A stretch of DNA of 13,738 nt from QHWK01 sp035315685 (GTDB lineage Bacteria; Acidobacteriota; Vicinamibacteria; Vicinamibacterales; CAVVIG01): assembly GCA_035315685.1 (NCBI GenBank), contig DATFXR010000760.1, positions 1-13,738 of the forward strand. The letters run 5' to 3'. A program made the position numbers and the translations under genes. This document shows positions 12,458 through 13,738 of the stretch, piece by piece. Position 1 is the stretch's first letter, and each line of letters opens with the position of its first letter. The notes below the pieces were generated by a model that was given only the letters and a program-made list of their open reading frames with translations, ran no database searches and had not been told where the DNA came from.

Positions 12458-13738
12458 ATGAGCGAGCGTCACGTCAACCCATGGATCATCGCCGTGTCGG
12501 TGATGTTTGCGACCTTCATGGAGGTGCTCGACACCACCGTCGTGAACGTGTCGCTCCCGCACATCGCTGGCTCGCTCTCCGCCTCGATCGACGAAGCGAC
12601 CTGGGCGCTGACGTCGTATCTCGTCGCCAACGCCATCATCCTGCCGATGACCGGCTGGCTGGCGAGCATGTTCGGGCGCAAGCGGCTGCTGATGCTCTCG
12701 GTCGTCGGCTTCACCGCCTCGTCTTTTCTCTGCGGCCTTGCTCCGACGCTGTCGGCCCTGATCGTCTTCCGCGTGATGCAGGGCGCGACCGGCGGCGCGC
12801 TCCAGCCGCTGTCGCAGGCGGTACTCCTCGAAGCATTTCCGCCGCAGGATCGCGGCAAAGCCATGGGCTTCTGGGGTCTCGGCATCGTCGTCGCGCCGAT
12901 TCTTGGTCCGGTGCTCGGCGGCTGGCTCACCGACAATTACAGCTGGCGCTGGGTTTTCTACATCAACATCCCGGTCGGCATCGCGTCGATCGTGATGACG
13001 AAGCTGTACATCTTCGATCCGCCCTACCTGCGCCGCGAGAGCCGCCATGTCGATTACTGGGGGATCGGGATGCTGGCGATCGGCATCGGGGCGCTGCAGA
13101 TCGTGCTCGACAAGGGGCAGCAGGACGACTGGTTCGAGTCGAATCAGATCGTCGCGCTCGCGATAATCAGCGCGGTGACGCTCATCGCACTGGTCTGGCA
13201 CGAGTTGACGACCGACAATCCGATCGTCGACCTGCGCGTGCTGAAGGAACGGAGCTACGCGGTCGGCGTGTTCCTGATGACGGTCGTCGGCTTCGTGCTG
13301 TACGGGAGCATGGTGCTGCTGCCAATCATGCTGCAGACGCTGCTCGGCTATCCGCCGCTGCAGGCGGGCATCGCGATGGCACCGCGAGGCATCGGATCGT
13401 TCTTCATGATGCCGTTGACCGGCCTGATGACCGGAAAGCTCGATCCGCGCAAGCTGCTGTCGTCCGGCCTGATCATCGGCGGCATGACGCTGCTGTGGCT
13501 GTCATGGCTGAACCTGCAGGCCGGCTATTGGGACATTTTCTGGCCGCAGCTGATTCAGGGTGTCGGCATGTCGCTGCTGTTCGTGCCGCTGACGACGATC
13601 GCCATGGATCGCATCCCGCGCGAAAAAATGGGCTACGCCACCAGCCTGTTCAACCTGATGCGCAACATCGGCGGCAGCATCGGCATTGCCACCACCGGCA
13701 CGATGCTCGCGCGGCACAGCCAGTCGACGACAGCGATG
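12458..13738 (+). CDS. EmrB/QacA-type DHA2 (14-TMS) MFS efflux transporter, C-terminus outside window
   Basis: Proton-driven drug exporter of the inner membrane. 427 codons are visible; the family usually has a little over 500 residues, so about 80-100 are missing. Motif D1 is LDTTVVNVSLPHI (24-36), motif A GWLASMFGRKR (66-76), motif B RVMQGATGGALQP (105-117), and motif C-like GPVLGGWLTDNYSWRW (150-165). Many hydrophobic segments follow. ATG 12458 is supported by GAGG five nt upstream and by the short cytoplasmic N-terminus MSERHVNPWI. It lies 187 bp after the adaptor gene, a gap filled with repeats, so expression relative to the adaptor may differ. With the two preceding genes it makes a complete TolC-EmrA-EmrB set. 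The substrate is not deducible. Confidence 0.95.
   Translation, partial: MSERHVNPWIIAVSVMFATFMEVLDTTVVNVSLPHIAGSLSASIDEATWALTSYLVANAIILPMTGWLASMFGRKRLLMLSVVGFTASSFLCGLAPTLSALIVFRVMQGATGGALQPLSQAVLLEAFPPQDRGKAMGFWGLGIVVAPILGPVLGGWLTDNYSWRWVFYINIPVGIASIVMTKLYIFDPPYLRRESRHVDYWGIGMLAIGIGALQIVLDKGQQDDWFESNQIVALAIISAVTLIALVWHELTTDNPIVDLRVLKERSYAVGVFLMTVVGFVLYGSMVLLPIMLQTLLGYPPLQAGIAMAPRGIGSFFMMPLTGLMTGKLDPRKLLSSGLIIGGMTLLWLSWLNLQAGYWDIFWPQLIQGVGMSLLFVPLTTIAMDRIPREKMGYATSLFNLMRNIGGSIGIATTGTMLARHSQSTTAM

Overview
The window is one contiguous piece of a GC-rich bacterial chromosome (by eye roughly two-thirds G+C). It holds eleven protein-coding genes, two of them cut by the window edges. No rRNA, tRNA, CRISPR array or transposase was seen. 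The gene set is a DUF5916/CBM9-like outer-membrane protein, a TolC-EmrA-EmrB type efflux operon, an HtrA protease beside an OmpR/EnvZ-type two-component pair, and REP-like palindromes of 'cacgaag' type. Together these suggest a Gram-negative soil bacterium, most likely an acidobacterium (Vicinamibacteria-like). The taxonomy is inference; no marker gene is present.

Left part, all on the minus strand, read from right to left. A winged-helix/coiled-coil protein (5768-5232) overlaps a PIMT-like methyltransferase (5235-4348) by ATGA. Next come an Old Yellow Enzyme-type flavin oxidoreductase (4242-3160), a response regulator (3022-2351), its histidine kinase (2312-951) and a periplasmic HtrA/Do serine protease (761 to beyond position 1). 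The last three probably form an envelope-stress module.

Middle. Position 5768-5940 is a divergent control region. Leftward it carries a near-consensus sigma70 promoter and a hairpin touching the Shine-Dalgarno sequence of the winged-helix gene. Rightward it carries two tandem 16-bp palindromes over the start of an XRE-cupin regulator (5940-6527), which is followed by a GNAT acetyltransferase (6535-7083). The DUF5916 outer-membrane protein (9470-7218, minus) converges on the GNAT gene.

Right part, plus strand. An outer-membrane efflux protein (9551-11029), an EmrA/HlyD-type adaptor (11029-12270) and the start of an EmrB/QacA-type DHA2 transporter (12458 to the window end) form a tripartite drug-efflux set.

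The least expected feature is in the gaps. G-rich short tandem repeats start exactly at the TAG stop codon of four genes (histidine kinase, GNAT, DUF5916 protein, EmrA), always G-rich on that gene's own coding strand. C-rich versions lie before the oxidoreductase and emrB starts. Several can fold with a complementary arm or into G-quadruplexes. I see no gene cluster here that I would call a clearly new biological system. The repeat/stop-codon pattern, the divergent regulatory region and the winged-helix/methyltransferase pair are the best candidates for follow-up.
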